Shown piece by piece: positions 1 through 7,572 of a stretch of DNA of 34,843 bases. The stretch comes from Hyphomicrobiales bacterium. Lineage in GTDB: Bacteria > Pseudomonadota > Alphaproteobacteria > Rhizobiales > Xanthobacteraceae. The stretch lies in NCBI GenBank assembly GCA_017305595.1, contig JAFKKL010000018.1, positions 1-34,843 on the forward strand, given 5' to 3'. How positions within the stretch are numbered: position 1 is the stretch's first letter; the number at the start of each line of letters is the position of its first letter. A model generated the notes under the pieces. That model saw only the letters and a list, made by a program, of their open reading frames with translations. It was not told the DNA's origin and did no database searches. Position numbers and translations under genes: made by a program.

Positions 1-237
1 TCGGGCCAGCCGTCCGGCGAGGTTTTGGCGCTCGACGGCAAAACCCTGAAGACGCTCTGGGAGTTCAACACCGGCGGCGGTGTGAATGCGCCTCCGATGA
101 CATTCACGGTCGATGGAAAGCAGTATGTCGCAATTCTCGTCGGACTCGGCGGGGCTTGGGACAAATGGTTTATCGATTCGACACCTGAGCTGAAGAAAAT
201 ACAGCCGGGATCGATGCTGTACGTCTTCTCGCTCTAG
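1..237 (+). CDS. PQQ-dependent dehydrogenase, C-terminal fragment (cut by window edge)
   Basis: The frame is open from base 1 and ends at TAG 235-237, giving 78 residues of a larger protein. The piece contains the GGGVNAPPMTF and DGKQYVAILVGLGG stretches, which resemble the last propeller blade of PQQ alcohol dehydrogenases, where an APP-x-TY-x-VDG-x-QYVA segment is usual. Such enzymes oxidise alcohols or aldehydes in the periplasm and pass electrons to a cytochrome c. A cytochrome c gene follows 62 bp downstream, which supports the call. Only the C-terminus is present, so the PQQ and metal ligands cannot be checked and the substrate class is unknown. Confidence 0.75.
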   Translation, partial: SGQPSGEVLALDGKTLKTLWEFNTGGGVNAPPMTFTVDGKQYVAILVGLGGAWDKWFIDSTPELKKIQPGSMLYVFSL

Positions 238-299
238 TATCTCGCTCGGAGGAGGGTCCGGCTGCGGCCGGACCCTGCTTCCCCTGGCACGACGGTCCA

Positions 300-860
300 A
301 TGAAGATTTCCAAGATTTGTCTCGCCGCCATCATGACGGTGGCATGCATGGTTGCGACGCTGGTGCTCTTCGAAAATGCGGCGCTCAGCCAATCGGCGAT
401 GCCCACGAATCCAACCGATGCCGGCAAACGCGTGTTTCAACGCGGCAACTGTATGGGATGCCACAAGTGGCACGGTAACGGCGGTGGTGGATATGGCGGC
501 GATGCCTTGTCGCTCCGCAAGACGCAGCTCACGCGCGAGCAGATCATCGAAACCGTCAGTTGCGGTCGGCCTGGAACCGGAATGCCGTTCTTCGTGCGTG
601 GCTCATACGACAGTGTCCAGTGCTTCGATATGTTGCGCAAGGACGCGGGCGATCTGATGCCGCCGGAAGCTAACGTCTTTTTGAGGCCAAGCGAAATCGA
701 AGCTGTGGCAGATTACGTCATCGCGCACATCAAGGGTAAAGGCGAGCCGACCTATGATGAGTGCATTGCATTCTTCTCCAAGGGTTCGCGCGTGTGCAAT
801 GTCTATAAGGCCGAGGACCATTCCGCCGGGGCCGAGCAGACCAAGAAGGCCGCGCAATGA
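300..860 (+). CDS. c-type cytochrome, likely electron acceptor of the PQQ dehydrogenase
   Basis: This 186-residue protein starts with an N-terminal export signal (residues 1-30, hydrophobic core about 7-24). It has one heme-attachment motif, CMGCH, at residues 51-55. Candidate axial methionines are Met94 (TGMPFF) and Met120 (DLMPP). Four further cysteines (88, 108, 155, 166) could form disulfides, which is unusual for a small class I cytochrome. The C-terminal third is rich in Lys and Glu. It follows the PQQ dehydrogenase fragment and probably carries electrons from it to the respiratory chain in the periplasm. The start is ATG 300; its ribosome binding site is weak. Its TGA overlaps the ATG of the next gene (ATGA), which suggests translational coupling. 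Confidence 0.85.
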   Translation: MKISKICLAAIMTVACMVATLVLFENAALSQSAMPTNPTDAGKRVFQRGNCMGCHKWHGNGGGGYGGDALSLRKTQLTREQIIETVSCGRPGTGMPFFVRGSYDSVQCFDMLRKDAGDLMPPEANVFLRPSEIEAVADYVIAHIKGKGEPTYDECIAFFSKGSRVCNVYKAEDHSAGAEQTKKAAQ

Positions 861-1492
861 AACGAATTCGTTCGTTCGCAACAATCTGTTTCTCGGCGTC
901 GTTGGCGCTTCCTGCGGTTGCCGCGACCGCGATGGCCGGTGAGCCCAACGATCTTCGCGATGTGCGTGTCGGCATGGCGGTCAGCGAACTGCCGCAAGCG
1001 GGATATGTGAATTTTTCCTGCGCTTCCAAGCCGGATCAGAAACTTGCGGGATGGAATCACTGGAAAGAATGCGCCGCCGGTGACGACGGTATGCATGCCG
1101 TCCACTTTGAATACGATCGGGCAACCAGCCGCGAAGGCACCATGGTGGCAGGGCATCCCGCGATCCTGACCGTTCTGGTCGACGATTCGGGCCGTGTGGG
1201 CGGTCTCCAGATCCAGACCGATCCGAAGGCGCGGCTCTACAAGCACAAGAAAGCGTTTCTGCTCGGAATGCAGGCCAAGTCCCGTTATGGCGATGAGGGC
1301 TGGACGTGCAGCGAAGGGCAGTCGAATGCCAAGGAGGAGCCCGTTGGTGGTGTGTATCTCAACGAGCACTGCACCAAGACCGTCAACGGTCGGGATATCT
1401 CGGTGGACAGGAAGCTGTTTCGCCGCCCGGGTCAGGACGTCAAGAGCTTTGTGGATGAGACACGCATCCGCATCCTGAAGGCGAAAGGCTAG
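857..1492 (+). CDS. secreted protein of unknown function
   Basis: This is a 211-residue protein that I do not recognise. It begins with a clear signal peptide, a basic start (MKRIR) followed by a hydrophobic stretch ending near AMA at residue 27. The mature part holds four to five cysteines (for example FSCASK, WKECAAG, WTCSEGQ, NEHCTK), so a disulfide-stabilised periplasmic fold is likely. The segment VGMAVSELPQAGYVNFSC resembles a generic small beta-rich repeat seen in bacterial lipoproteins, but I cannot assign it. The ATG overlaps the stop of the cytochrome c gene by four bases, so it is very likely made together with the PQQ dehydrogenase and cytochrome and may assist that system. Confidence 0.8.
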   Translation: MKRIRSFATICFSASLALPAVAATAMAGEPNDLRDVRVGMAVSELPQAGYVNFSCASKPDQKLAGWNHWKECAAGDDGMHAVHFEYDRATSREGTMVAGHPAILTVLVDDSGRVGGLQIQTDPKARLYKHKKAFLLGMQAKSRYGDEGWTCSEGQSNAKEEPVGGVYLNEHCTKTVNGRDISVDRKLFRRPGQDVKSFVDETRIRILKAKG

Positions 1493-1605
1493 TGCACTGT
1501 AGATGCGGCCCGGTCATGGACGTGCTCCAGTGAAGTTCTAGCCGTGTCCGAAAATCGTAATCTCGCCGTGGGCAGATGTAACGCCAAGCTTTAGATCGGA
1601 AACGA

Positions 1606-2421
1606 CTATCGTGACCGTCCCTCCTGAGGCGAGTGCGCGCATGTCGATCGCATCACCAGAAAGTCCGCGACTACTTGGTTGAACTCACGGCTCTTCGTTT
1701 CCGGATGGAAATGTCCGCCTTCCTTCAGCACGATATATTCAGCACTGGGAATCGTGGCCGCCAACTCGTCGCTCAGGAATCTGGGAACCAACAGGTCGTC
1801 ATTCGTGGCCAGAACAAGGGTGCGGTGCAAGAGACCCCTGGCTTGATCGGACACGTTTGAATCCAGAACGGCGTTGATACGCTTGATTGTGATACCCACA
1901 TCCACGGAATCCGGTGGCGTCCATAGGTCCTCGTTCTTTTCGAGATCAGATGGCCGATAGCGGAAGAAGAGACCCGCAGCGTGATAGCCCGCGAAATCGC
2001 CACGCTCCAGCAGCGATCGCCGGAATTCAAAAACGTGACGAAAATAACTTCCGGGTTTGCACCATGTCGACGACAAAATGAGCCTGTCGATACGAGTTGG
2101 CCAGCGGGCAGCCATCGTCTGTGCGATGACGCCGCCGGTCGAATGACCGACGATGGTTGCTTTTGCAATCCTCGCATGATCGAGGACCGCGATGACGTCT
2201 TCCGCCATCTGACCGATCGAGTAGTTGAACGGCATCTTGCTGCTGGATCCCGTTCCCCGATGATCAACCGTCAACACGCGGTTGCGAGGCGAGAAATGCT
2301 CTTGCTGCGATCTCCAGAACGATCCGATGCCACCGAAACCCGGCACAAAAACCAGAGGGTCCGAGCCCTCAGCGCTATCTTCGTAGTAGAGACTATGCCC
2401 TGAGCTGTTCGCGTATGGCAT
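1606..2421 (-). CDS. alpha/beta hydrolase, RutD-like
   Basis: This 271-residue alpha/beta-hydrolase has its nucleophile in GHSTGG (Ser94), an acid in TNDDLLVP (Asp208 or Asp209) and a histidine in EGGHFHPE (His237). Several stretches resemble E. coli RutD as I remember it: a GG-x-GS-[FY]-W oxyanion region, D-x-RGTG followed by YSI-x-QMA, and DDLLVP followed by S-x-EL. RutD hydrolyses aminoacrylate after the flavin enzyme RutA opens uracil, so a role on a ring-opening product is plausible here, though the substrate is unknown. It is the last gene of the minus-strand operon, 15 bp after the upstream cupin. The C-terminal tail after residue 255 is longer than usual and polar. Confidence 0.85.
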   Translation of the reverse strand: MPYANSSGHSLYYEDSAEGSDPLVFVPGFGGIGSFWRSQQEHFSPRNRVLTVDHRGTGSSSKMPFNYSIGQMAEDVIAVLDHARIAKATIVGHSTGGVIAQTMAARWPTRIDRLILSSTWCKPGSYFRHVFEFRRSLLERGDFAGYHAAGLFFRYRPSDLEKNEDLWTPPDSVDVGITIKRINAVLDSNVSDQARGLLHRTLVLATNDDLLVPRFLSDELAATIPSAEYIVLKEGGHFHPETKSREFNQVVADFLVMRSTCAHSPQEGRSR

Positions 2422-2436
2422 CGAGTTCTCTGTCGG

Positions 2437-2832
2437 TCACGCGACGTCGAAGCTCGGGGACCACCGGCGCGATATCTCGGCGCGATCCTCATAGGAAGCC
2501 TCGAAAATGCTTGCAGCAAGCGACGCACGGACATGAAGAACTTTTTGTTCGATGTTCCGGAAGCCGTGTTTGGCGCCGGCAGGGATCAATACGGATTGAT
2601 TGGCGCGAACGATCATCTTTTCCTTCTCGAGCCATATCTCCGCGACGCCATCGATCACCTCCAGAATCTCCTCGACCGCATGGATGTGTGTCGGAGCACC
2701 GAGCCCGTGGTCGCAGAACTGATCAAATACGCAAAGCTGTTTGCTTCCAAGCAAGGCCGACATCCGCATTCGTGTCATTACGCCGTCGCGCCATTTCTCC
2801 AACGGCTGATCGTCATGTATCATGGGAGGCAT
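2437..2832 (-). CDS. small cupin-domain protein
   Basis: This 131-residue single-domain cupin has motif 1 around residues 48-68 (THIHAVEEILEVIDG), which supplies His, His and Glu metal ligands. Motif 2 is around residues 84-92 (IPAGAKHG), which supplies the fourth histidine. Small cupins of this kind act as dioxygenases, isomerases or binding proteins, and the sequence does not show which. The chosen ATG at 2832 is preceded by an AGGTGG-like binding site; an in-frame ATG at 2823 is an alternative. It lies between a second cupin and the RutD-like hydrolase, all on the minus strand, so it probably belongs to the same catabolic operon. Confidence 0.75.
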   Translation of the reverse strand: MPPMIHDDQPLEKWRDGVMTRMRMSALLGSKQLCVFDQFCDHGLGAPTHIHAVEEILEVIDGVAEIWLEKEKMIVRANQSVLIPAGAKHGFRNIEQKVLHVRASLAASIFEASYEDRAEISRRWSPSFDVA

Positions 2833-2967
2833 TTTCCACCTGTTGATGAGATTGATCGTTTACAGCCCGCCTATCCCGCTCGACGCTGGCCCGTGATCCT
2901 TGAGATGCACTCTCGCAGACGGAAAGGACCGATCTTTCTACGTCATCACGGATCCAATTTCGTGCGG

Positions 2968-3345
2968 CTATGGATCGAAGTAATGAATCTCAAAAAGCAT
3001 ACAGCCATCGTTTGACTTGAACGGGCCGTGGTGGACGCCCGGCGGTCGAACGGCGTAGGTGTTCGGACCAAAGACCTCGCCACCGGCGCCCTGCTCGTCA
3101 TTCCCGACGACGAGGTCGCCGGAAATGAGATAGACTTCTTCCCAGTATTCGTGAACAAACGCCTTGGTCGTATAGACACCAGGCGCGAAGCGAAGCAGTC
3201 GTGAGCGGCTCCCTGATTTGTTCGCTTCGTCCAGCGCGCCGGACAGTATCTTTTGCTGGATCCCGGCGGGATAGCCGGCTGGCGTCTCCCATCCGCTATT
3301 CATGTCGATGGCGTGGAATTCCGTGTGGTCTTTGTTGACGGACAC
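2968..3345 (-). CDS. small cupin-domain protein, ChrR-like fold
   Basis: This 125-residue cupin starts at GTG 3345, chosen because a perfect AGGAGG sits seven bases upstream. The metal-site motif is HEYWEEVYLISGDL (about residues 65-78), with the second part around RPPGVHHGPF. The pattern recalls the ChrR/acetylacetone-dioxygenase-like cupins that often occur with catabolic genes. No export signal is visible, so it should be cytoplasmic. It lies 62 bp after the DapA-family gene and 135 bp before the other small cupin on the same strand. It may be a metal-dependent dioxygenase or a non-catalytic partner; the sequence does not decide. Confidence 0.75.
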   Translation of the reverse strand: MSVNKDHTEFHAIDMNSGWETPAGYPAGIQQKILSGALDEANKSGSRSRLLRFAPGVYTTKAFVHEYWEEVYLISGDLVVGNDEQGAGGEVFGPNTYAVRPPGVHHGPFKSNDGCMLFEIHYFDP

Positions 3346-3407
3346 TGGCTGCCTCCTGTTTCGGAGCGGTTGCTTAGGGGCGTCGGATCGATAACGGCGC
3401 AGTGGCG

Positions 3408-4364
3408 CTAATTGTCGGGTTCGGCGCCATCGACGTTGATTCGCGCCGCGGACAACGCCAGGCGTAGGCGCACGATTTCTTCGGAGGGAATCTTTGCGAG
3501 TGGCGGCCGAACATAGGCGTGCTTCAGTCGGCCTAGCAGAACGAGCGCTTCCTTCATGCGGTTATGCATGTCGACGAACGGTGGAGCGTAGAATGCCTGT
3601 TGAAGAGGAAAGAGGCGATCATTGATCTTGCGTGCCGCGAGAAGATCGCCGCGTTGGACGGCGCGGAACAGCGCAACCTGCAGATCGGCGACGACACTAC
3701 CGGCGCCTGACAGCAGTCCCTTGGCACCCATGGTGAGCGACGACATCAGCCACGAGCTTTGAGTGGTCAGAAGGTTGACGGGACGAGAGAGACTTTGGAA
3801 CGTGCGAATGTTGCGCTCGTGTGCGGCCGGTTCCGCCGTCCAGTCCTTGATCGCGCAGATGCTCGGGATTTGCTCGCACATCAGCAACAGAGTTTCGAAC
3901 GGATAGCCGAATGTCGCGAGCGGGTACTGGAAGCAGATTATCGGCAGGTCGGATGCATCGGCTATCCGCTTGAAATGGGAGATTGGCATTTCCGGGCGAA
4001 GCTGGGCGCCCATGCCAAAGCATTGTGATGGAAAAACCAGCAGAGCCGATGCTCCGCTCTGCTGCGCCATTCGTGCGATGCGGGCAGCTTCCAGACTTCC
4101 GTCCGCGAATACGCCGCAGACAACGGGTATCTTGCCGCCGACTTCCTCCAGCGAGAAGTCCAGAATGCGGCGTTGCTCGTCGAACGTACAGGCATGAACC
4201 TCCGATGCGTGTCCGTTCACGGTTACGGCGGTGACGCCGTCGACGTCGATGCAGTGGCGCAAGTGCCGGCGCGATTCTACCTCGTCAATCTCGAGGTCCG
4301 CGGTCAGGGCGAGAAGTGTCGCGGGGATCACTCCCTCGGGAACGAAACGCGGTGATGCAGCCAT
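3408..4364 (-). CDS. DapA-family (dihydrodipicolinate synthase/N-acetylneuraminate lyase) aldolase
   Basis: This 318-residue TIM-barrel protein has the Schiff-base lysine Lys173 (AIKDW) and the catalytic tyrosine Tyr147 (CFQYP). The binding loop usually read as G-T-T/S-G-E is here GHASE (residues 51-55). Family members make or break a C-C bond beside a pyruvate-type carbonyl. The altered loop and the neighbours argue against lysine synthesis and for a catabolic lyase or hydratase-aldolase that releases pyruvate or a related keto acid, but the actual substrate is unknown. The ATG at 4364 has a good GGGAGAG binding site. It is the third gene of the minus-strand operon. Confidence 0.85.
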   Translation of the reverse strand: MAASPRFVPEGVIPATLLALTADLEIDEVESRRHLRHCIDVDGVTAVTVNGHASEVHACTFDEQRRILDFSLEEVGGKIPVVCGVFADGSLEAARIARMAQQSGASALLVFPSQCFGMGAQLRPEMPISHFKRIADASDLPIICFQYPLATFGYPFETLLLMCEQIPSICAIKDWTAEPAAHERNIRTFQSLSRPVNLLTTQSSWLMSSLTMGAKGLLSGAGSVVADLQVALFRAVQRGDLLAARKINDRLFPLQQAFYAPPFVDMHNRMKEALVLLGRLKHAYVRPPLAKIPSEEIVRLRLALSAARINVDGAEPDN

Positions 4365-4442
4365 GATCTCTCCCAGGACACGATGCTTGTCGTCGTCGAA
4401 TTCGCCAGATTCAATGGTGGGATGCCGACGTATCGCCCGTGC

Positions 4443-4754
4443 TCAGCCGGCATTCTCCGGCTGGAGCACCAAGGTTGCCTGCGCGGCAAGGAGAGGGCCG
4501 TTGGCTTCGGTCTCCCGCTTGATGGCCTGCCATTCGGGATCGGTCTGGAAAGCTTTCCACGCGGCTTGTCGCGAGATGTCGTCGGCGAAGCGGGTGAGAT
4601 AGTACAGTTTCGAGAGATCGGATGGATCCGAATAGACGCCGACGATATCGATGCCATGCCTTTTGAAGAAGCGCAGTGTGTGCGTCATGAAGCGATCCTT
4701 CATCGCAGCTGCGGCGCCGTCGGCGGCTTTGTATTCTTTCCATTCAAAGATCAT
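4443..4754 (-). CDS. NIPSNAP-family small protein
   Basis: This 103-residue protein has the layout of the NIPSNAP family: an opening beta strand (MIFEWKEYKAADG), a histidine-containing helix with a GI-x-IVGVYSD strand, a YYLTRFAD segment, then AWKAFQTDPEWQAIK and a C-terminal LVLQPE strand. This is a ferredoxin-like fold similar to small antibiotic-biosynthesis monooxygenase and EthD-type domains. Bacterial members often sit in catabolic operons without a proven reaction. It lies 57 bp after the FMN reductase gene and 78 bp before the DapA-family gene on the same strand, so it is likely co-transcribed. Confidence 0.8.
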   Translation of the reverse strand: MIFEWKEYKAADGAAAAMKDRFMTHTLRFFKRHGIDIVGVYSDPSDLSKLYYLTRFADDISRQAAWKAFQTDPEWQAIKRETEANGPLLAAQATLVLQPENAG

Positions 4755-4811
4755 CGATCGTGCTCTTCCGTTCTTGTTGCGGGTCTGAGGAAACGGTGGT
4801 GACGGCGGGAT

Positions 4812-5438
4812 CTAGCTGGCGCGGGAAATGATGACGTCATCATTCCGTTGTGCGCGAAGTTTGGCCGGGACATCGGACAATGCAAAAGCCGCGACCTGCT
4901 CGGCCATGATCCTTAGTCCGGGCATCCAATCGGCGGACTGCCCTGCGCCGGACGGCTTGATATCCGTCTGGATTGCGACGCCATAGGGTGTTGGCCATCC
5001 GCGGAGCGCATGAACGATCGAGCGCATGGCGATGAGCGTTGTGCCGACGGCCTGCGCGCCGTTCGCGCAAACGATGCAGCCTGCAACCCGTCCCTCGAAG
5101 TATGGTCGCGCGTCGTTGCGCATCTCCTCGGTGTAGTCGAGGGCATTTTTAACGATACCGGAAATCGAACCGTGATAACCGGGCGAGGCGATGATGATGC
5201 CCGACGCCTTGCGGAGCGCCGCGATCATTCGGATAGCAACGGGGTGCGCGTCGGCAATACCCATCTCGAAATGCGGCAACATAAGATCAGGACCCGCGAA
5301 GGCGACGGTGTCGCAGCCGGCTTCCTCCACGATCGCCAACGCATCGCGCATGGCTCGTTCGGAGGTCGACCCTGGCCGCGTGGAGCCGCCGATGCCCACG
5401 ATGAGTGGCCGATTTTTGGATGTACTCTGCGTTTTCAC
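4812..5438 (-). CDS. NAD(P)H-dependent FMN reductase, flavodoxin-like
   Basis: This 208-residue protein has the flavin phosphate-binding loop GSTRPGSTSE (residues 18-27) and the SPGYHGSISGIVKNALDY segment (about residues 105-122), the two hallmarks of the NADPH-dependent FMN reductase family (SsuE, MsuE, ArsH relatives). The family reduces FMN and can feed free reduced flavin to a two-component monooxygenase. The LLM monooxygenase at 7569-8744 is the likely client. The start is GTG 5438 with an AAAGG binding site. It is the first gene of the minus-strand operon and diverges from the LysR gene at 5636, which probably controls the shared intergenic region. Confidence 0.85.
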   Translation of the reverse strand: MKTQSTSKNRPLIVGIGGSTRPGSTSERAMRDALAIVEEAGCDTVAFAGPDLMLPHFEMGIADAHPVAIRMIAALRKASGIIIASPGYHGSISGIVKNALDYTEEMRNDARPYFEGRVAGCIVCANGAQAVGTTLIAMRSIVHALRGWPTPYGVAIQTDIKPSGAGQSADWMPGLRIMAEQVAAFALSDVPAKLRAQRNDDVIISRAS

Positions 5439-5635
5439 CTTTTCAGCCTCGACTTCTGGTCGGGCGGAATCATTTCAGCCCGAGACATGTTCTACTTTTT
5501 GGCCGACGCGGCTGCGCCGTTGTGCGGCAAGTCGATGCAGACTAGAGGGCTTGATAGGTCGTCGCTACGTAGGCAGAACTGAAACGTCGTATTAACAATG
5601 CTGATACCTGCAGTGCAGCAAAGGTGGGGAGGCGA
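5439..5635. promoter_or_regulatory. divergent promoter region between FMN reductase and LysR genes
   Basis: This 197-bp spacer separates a divergently read LysR gene from the catabolic operon. It carries small dyads, an eight-base ctacgtag palindrome near 5568-5575 and ctgcagtgcag near 5609-5619, which are candidate LysR contact sites. No exact promoter could be assigned. LysR proteins commonly bind such a shared region to control both directions. Confidence 0.4.
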
Positions 5636-6568
5636 ATGGAAATCAAGCAAATCCGCTATTTCATGTGGGTCTATGAAGAGGGGTCGTTCAGTCAGGCCGC
5701 ACAGAAGGCGCGCGTGGCGCAACCGGTCCTCAGCATGCAGATTCGGCGCCTTGAGGATGAGTTCGGCGTGCAGTTGTTTGAGCGTCATGCGCGCGGCATC
5801 AGGCCGACGGAATCTGGCCTGGCGCTATATCGGCGCGCGGTTTCCATCGTCAACAACGTGACGGCGGCCGAGAAAGAGCTTCGGCTGCAGAACAGCGGTG
5901 AATCTCTGGTCGGGCGCCTTCATGTCGGCCTCCCCGGAATCTTCAATCGTAGCCTCCTCAAGGATGTGTTGCTTCCGTTTACGGAGGCATATCCCGGCGT
6001 CGAAGTGACGGTTTCCGAAGCCTACACCGGAACGCTGGTGGACTGGGTACGCGACGGCGTGATCGATTTCGCGCTCGGAGCAAAGCCCTTGTCAGAAGGT
6101 AACCTGGTACAAAAGCATATCTACAGCGAGCGGATCATGTTGATGAGCGGCGCTCCGATTTTCGGACCGTCGTTCTCTCCCTGCGATCTCCGATCATCGG
6201 AGCAACTCAAGCTGATACTTCCCACCGAGAAATCCGGATTTGGTGGATTGGTGCGCGATTACATACAGCGCGGCATTATCAAGGTCGGGAAGGTTCTTGA
6301 GATCAATGGCGCCGCCGGCTCCATCGCCGTTGCACAGAATTCCGACTGGGCCGTGCTTGGATCGTTCATGGCGGTGATCGCCGATCTCGATAATCCGAAC
6401 TGTTATGTCTATCCGGTTATAGCTCCCACGATCCCGTTCGACCTGTATGTCGTTTACGATCGACGGCGGCCATTGAGCGCGGCTGCGCGACGTTTCATCG
6501 ATGCCATCACACGTGAACTGCGGAAGGTCGATGAAATATGGGCGAGATCGGCGGAGCCGATAGATTAG
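5636..6568 (+). CDS. LysR-type transcriptional regulator
   Basis: This 310-residue LysR regulator has its winged helix-turn-helix in residues 1-60 (SQAAQKARVAQPVLSMQIRRLE). An effector-binding domain with two alpha/beta lobes follows from about residue 90. I chose ATG 5636 over the upstream in-frame GTG 5624 because GGGGAGG lies just before the ATG and the protein then begins MEIKQIRYF, the usual family start. It diverges from the FMN-reductase operon and precedes the hydrolase/LLM genes. It is therefore the likely substrate-responsive regulator of one or both units, with a pathway compound as co-inducer. Confidence 0.9.
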   Translation: MEIKQIRYFMWVYEEGSFSQAAQKARVAQPVLSMQIRRLEDEFGVQLFERHARGIRPTESGLALYRRAVSIVNNVTAAEKELRLQNSGESLVGRLHVGLPGIFNRSLLKDVLLPFTEAYPGVEVTVSEAYTGTLVDWVRDGVIDFALGAKPLSEGNLVQKHIYSERIMLMSGAPIFGPSFSPCDLRSSEQLKLILPTEKSGFGGLVRDYIQRGIIKVGKVLEINGAAGSIAVAQNSDWAVLGSFMAVIADLDNPNCYVYPVIAPTIPFDLYVVYDRRRPLSAAARRFIDAITRELRKVDEIWARSAEPID

Positions 6569-6789
6569 ATCATCCCATGTGTCGATCGCCGGAAAGGCCG
6601 TGTGTTCTGTGATGGCCGCGACGCGTAAAAGAAACGTGTCGCATCACGATGAATCCATCTCTCCAGTGTGCAGATGCAGCATCACGTGCCTTGATAGCAT
6701 CCATATGATATTGCCGCGTAGTCGAAGGGGACCGCCTGTGTAGATTGAGCTGATCGTTGTGACTACAAGCAACAGAAAGCGCGATCTAT
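6569..6789 (+). promoter_or_regulatory. leader region upstream of hydrolase/LLM operon
   Basis: This 221-bp non-coding stretch should hold the promoter for the plus-strand catabolic operon. A direct repeat gcatcacg occurs at 6641-6648 and 6679-6686 (38 bases apart, start to start), a possible regulator contact. I could not pick a confident -10/-35 pair. Confidence 0.35.
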
Positions 6790-7572
6790 ATGGTACCAAC
6801 TGGTCAACTCATTGAAGTTAGCGGCGTCTCCACTGGTTTGCTGAGGCAAGGCAAGGGGCCCCCGGTTCTCTTCATTCATGGAGCAAACGGTGTCGGTCCG
6901 TGGTTACCGTTCTTTGAGAAGCTCTCGACGCACTACGATCTCTTGATTCCCGATCATCCCGGCTTTGGCCGTTCCGATGTTCCTGCCTGGATCAAGAGCG
7001 TTCCGGATCTGGCGTTCTTCTATCTCGATTTCATCGAGAAGCTGGGCCTGAAAGGAGTTCACATCATCGGAACGTCGATGGGGGGCTGGATCGCGTCTGA
7101 AATCGCCATCCGCGACTCCAGCCGTCTGGCTAGCTTGACGATGGTTGGCCCGGCGGGCGTGAAGGTCAAGAACGTGCCGGTCGGCGATATCTTCGTCTGG
7201 TCCGCCGAAGAGGCGACGCGCAACATCTTCCTCGATCAGGCGATTGCGGATCGGCTTCTCTCGGTGAAGCCGACGGACGAGCAGCTCGACGTCATGATGA
7301 AGAACCGCTTCGCGGTGACGAAGTACGGCTGGCAGCCGCGCATGCACAATCCCGATCTCGAGAAGTGGCTACATCGCATTAAAATCCCGACATTCGTTGG
7401 CTGGGGTCGCGAGGACAAGATTATTCCCGCCAGCTATGCGGAGCGCTGGAAGGAGCGAATCCCCCACGCGCAAGTCGAGATCTTCGAGAACTGCGGCCAT
7501 CTGCCACATATCGAGGCATCTGATGCGCTATTCGCAAAGGTCAAGAAATTCATCGATGAGGCCGCAGTATGA
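6790..7572 (+). CDS. alpha/beta hydrolase
   Basis: This 260-residue alpha/beta-hydrolase has the HGANG oxyanion loop (residues 30-34), nucleophile Ser96 in GTSMGG, acid Asp209 in GREDKIIP and base His237 in CGHLPH. Its length and motif spacing fit the meta-cleavage-product hydrolase, lactonase and esterase group. It overlaps the following LLM monooxygenase gene by four bases (ATGA), so the two proteins are translationally coupled. That suggests the hydrolase acts on the monooxygenase product, for example a lactone or ester from a Baeyer-Villiger-type oxygenation. This pairing is inference; the substrate is not visible. The ribosome binding site is weak (GAAAG). Confidence 0.88.
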   Translation: MVPTGQLIEVSGVSTGLLRQGKGPPVLFIHGANGVGPWLPFFEKLSTHYDLLIPDHPGFGRSDVPAWIKSVPDLAFFYLDFIEKLGLKGVHIIGTSMGGWIASEIAIRDSSRLASLTMVGPAGVKVKNVPVGDIFVWSAEEATRNIFLDQAIADRLLSVKPTDEQLDVMMKNRFAVTKYGWQPRMHNPDLEKWLHRIKIPTFVGWGREDKIIPASYAERWKERIPHAQVEIFENCGHLPHIEASDALFAKVKKFIDEAAV

